DNA of 40,050 bases, from the IMG/VR virus record IMGVR_UViG_3300033553_000094, positions 1-40,050 of that record. One strand, given 5' to 3'. The notes below the pieces were generated by a model, which was not told where the DNA came from, ran no database searches, and saw nothing but the letters and a program-made list of their open reading frames with translations. Shown piece after piece: positions 39,270 through 40,050 of this stretch (the stretch's first letter is position 1; each line of letters begins with the position of its first letter). A program made the translations under genes and the position numbers. This DNA is from a virus.

Positions 39270-40050
39270 ATGACCGAAATGTTTAGATTCTTTGATTCGG
39301 CAGTAGGCGACACAAGAGAATATAACGCTGACCAATTTGGAGAATACTTTAAAACACTAATCAACACAGGGCTAGTTCAAGGGGCTTTAAACGACCTACA
39401 AGTCACAGCCGATGGATTAACCATGAAATCTACAATCGACACAGGAAACGTCTTTATAGATGGCTACTGGTACGAAAATGACCTAGCTTTAGAGTTAGAG
39501 CATGATGTTGAGACAGTTGGTAATGACAGAATAGACAGAGTTGTTATAAGACTAGACAAAACCGTTGCTAATCGTTTCGTCAAAGCTTTTATTGTCAAAG
39601 GTACAGCAGGAGTAACACCAACCGCACCAGCATTAACTAGAACAAGTGACGTTTACGAATTATCTTTAGCACAAGTGTATATCACAGGCGGTCAATCATT
39701 TATTGACTTAGTTGATGTAACAGAAGAGCGTGGAAATGTAACGCTGTGTCCTTATGCCAATTCTAACATTTTGCCTTCGTATGATGCACAAGACTTAACA
39801 GACCTAGAAACAGCATTTAACGAACATAGCGCAAGGCATGAGGTAGGCGGTGCGGATGTAATCAGCTTAGAGGATTTAGCGGGAGAATCGACAGCTTTAA
39901 AGTCGCATAAGGCTGAATATGCGACATTCAAATTCACTTACTCTAATCCTTCTAATTTCTTACTAGCAAACGAAAATGAAGGCACTCAAATAGGCGTTAC
40001 ATGGACAAACCCTGACAGTAACGACTTAATAGCAAGAGAACTATATGTAA
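39270..40050 (+). CDS. Tail fibre / receptor-binding protein, DGR target (5' part; continues at base 1)
   Basis: ATG 39270 with AAGGGAGTGAT upstream. The first ~215 residues (TEMFRFFDSAVGDTREYNADQF, MKSTIDTGNVFIDGYWYEND, DRIDRVVIRLDKTVANRFVKAF, YELSLAQVYI, ending in the collar-like EHSARHEVGGADVIS) are the attachment domain usual for Bacillota phage fibres. The frame stays open to the window end and resumes in phase at base 3. The complete protein is 806 aa: attachment domain, two FN3-like domains, C-type-lectin-like tip with the variable repeat. Confidence 0.9.
   Translation, partial: MTEMFRFFDSAVGDTREYNADQFGEYFKTLINTGLVQGALNDLQVTADGLTMKSTIDTGNVFIDGYWYENDLALELEHDVETVGNDRIDRVVIRLDKTVANRFVKAFIVKGTAGVTPTAPALTRTSDVYELSLAQVYITGGQSFIDLVDVTEERGNVTLCPYANSNILPSYDAQDLTDLETAFNEHSARHEVGGADVISLEDLAGESTALKSHKAEYATFKFTYSNPSNFLLANENEGTQIGVTWTNPDSNDLIARELYV
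39910..40050. repeat. Terminal overlap, identical to 1-141
   Basis: Same 141 bases as the window start. See the entry at 1-141; counting it once gives the circular length of 39,909 bp. Confidence 0.95.

Noticed and set aside
39910-40050. Short direct terminal repeats of a packaged linear genome
   Set aside because: The repeat lies inside a coding frame and away from terminase, and equals a plausible assembly overlap length. A pac/cos site would be expected near the terminase genes.
1-40050. tRNA genes, CRISPR arrays, insertion sequences
   Set aside because: No cloverleaf, no regularly spaced repeats and no transposase frame were seen on reading both strands; a tRNA or repeat search program could confirm.

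Overview
The window holds a complete temperate tailed-phage genome. Its last 141 bases (39910-40050) repeat its first 141 exactly, and the tail-fibre reading frame runs straight through that junction. The molecule is therefore circular, or circularly permuted, at 39,909 bp, and the window edges are an arbitrary cut inside the tail-fibre gene. AT-rich sequence, strong AGGAGG-type ribosome sites, sigma-A-like promoters, an SPP1/PBSX-like head module, a ReqiPepy6 Gp37-like tail protein, an XhlA-like lysis protein and a SleB-type hydrolase all point to a low-GC Gram-positive (Bacillota, perhaps clostridial) host with a long-tailed, siphovirus-like phage. I saw no tRNA, rRNA, CRISPR array or insertion sequence.

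Layout. (1) 36365-1781 across the junction, and on to 6735, + strand: tail chaperones with a lambda-like GGGAAAG frameshift site, a short tape measure, distal tail protein, and an 806-aa receptor-binding fibre whose C terminus is the variable repeat of a diversity-generating retroelement (DGR). The template repeat and the reverse transcriptase follow directly, then small tail or DGR genes, a Gp37-like tail-tip protein, and the lysis genes (XhlA-like, two-domain amidase, holin) ending in a strong terminator. (2) 6800-10945, - strand: a small lipoprotein and a plasmid-like operon, ParM-like actin, ParR-like adaptor, unknown, FtsK-like motor, replication-relaxation-like HTH protein, small membrane protein and membrane-anchored M23 peptidase. 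(3) 11182-13653: large serine integrase, small unknown, CI-like repressor and a divergent switch with TAGC-N5-GCTA operators. (4) 13699-25959, + strand: Cro-like protein, antirepressor, many small zinc-ribbon proteins, Gp157, Rad52-like protein, a frameshifted SSB, HNH proteins, a MazG-like gene apparently invaded by a LAGLIDADG endonuclease, Lin1244-type initiator and DnaC-like loader, SleB hydrolase, a cytosine methyltransferase with a second gene nested in another frame, and a RinA-like late regulator. (5) 25961-36363: late promoter, terminator and structured leader, an inverted three-gene accessory cassette with its own promoter and terminator, then terminase, portal, head genes (interrupted by a second small cassette) and connector/tail genes.

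How it works together. The repressor/Cro switch controls entry to lytic growth, and the antirepressor probably relieves repression. The early genes replicate and recombine the DNA. The RinA-like protein probably turns on the late promoter next to its own gene. The DGR copies an adenine-mutagenised cDNA of the template into the fibre's C-type-lectin tip and so changes receptor specificity. The presence of both a serine integrase and a ParM/ParR/FtsK module raises the possibility that the phage can live as a plasmid as well as integrate.
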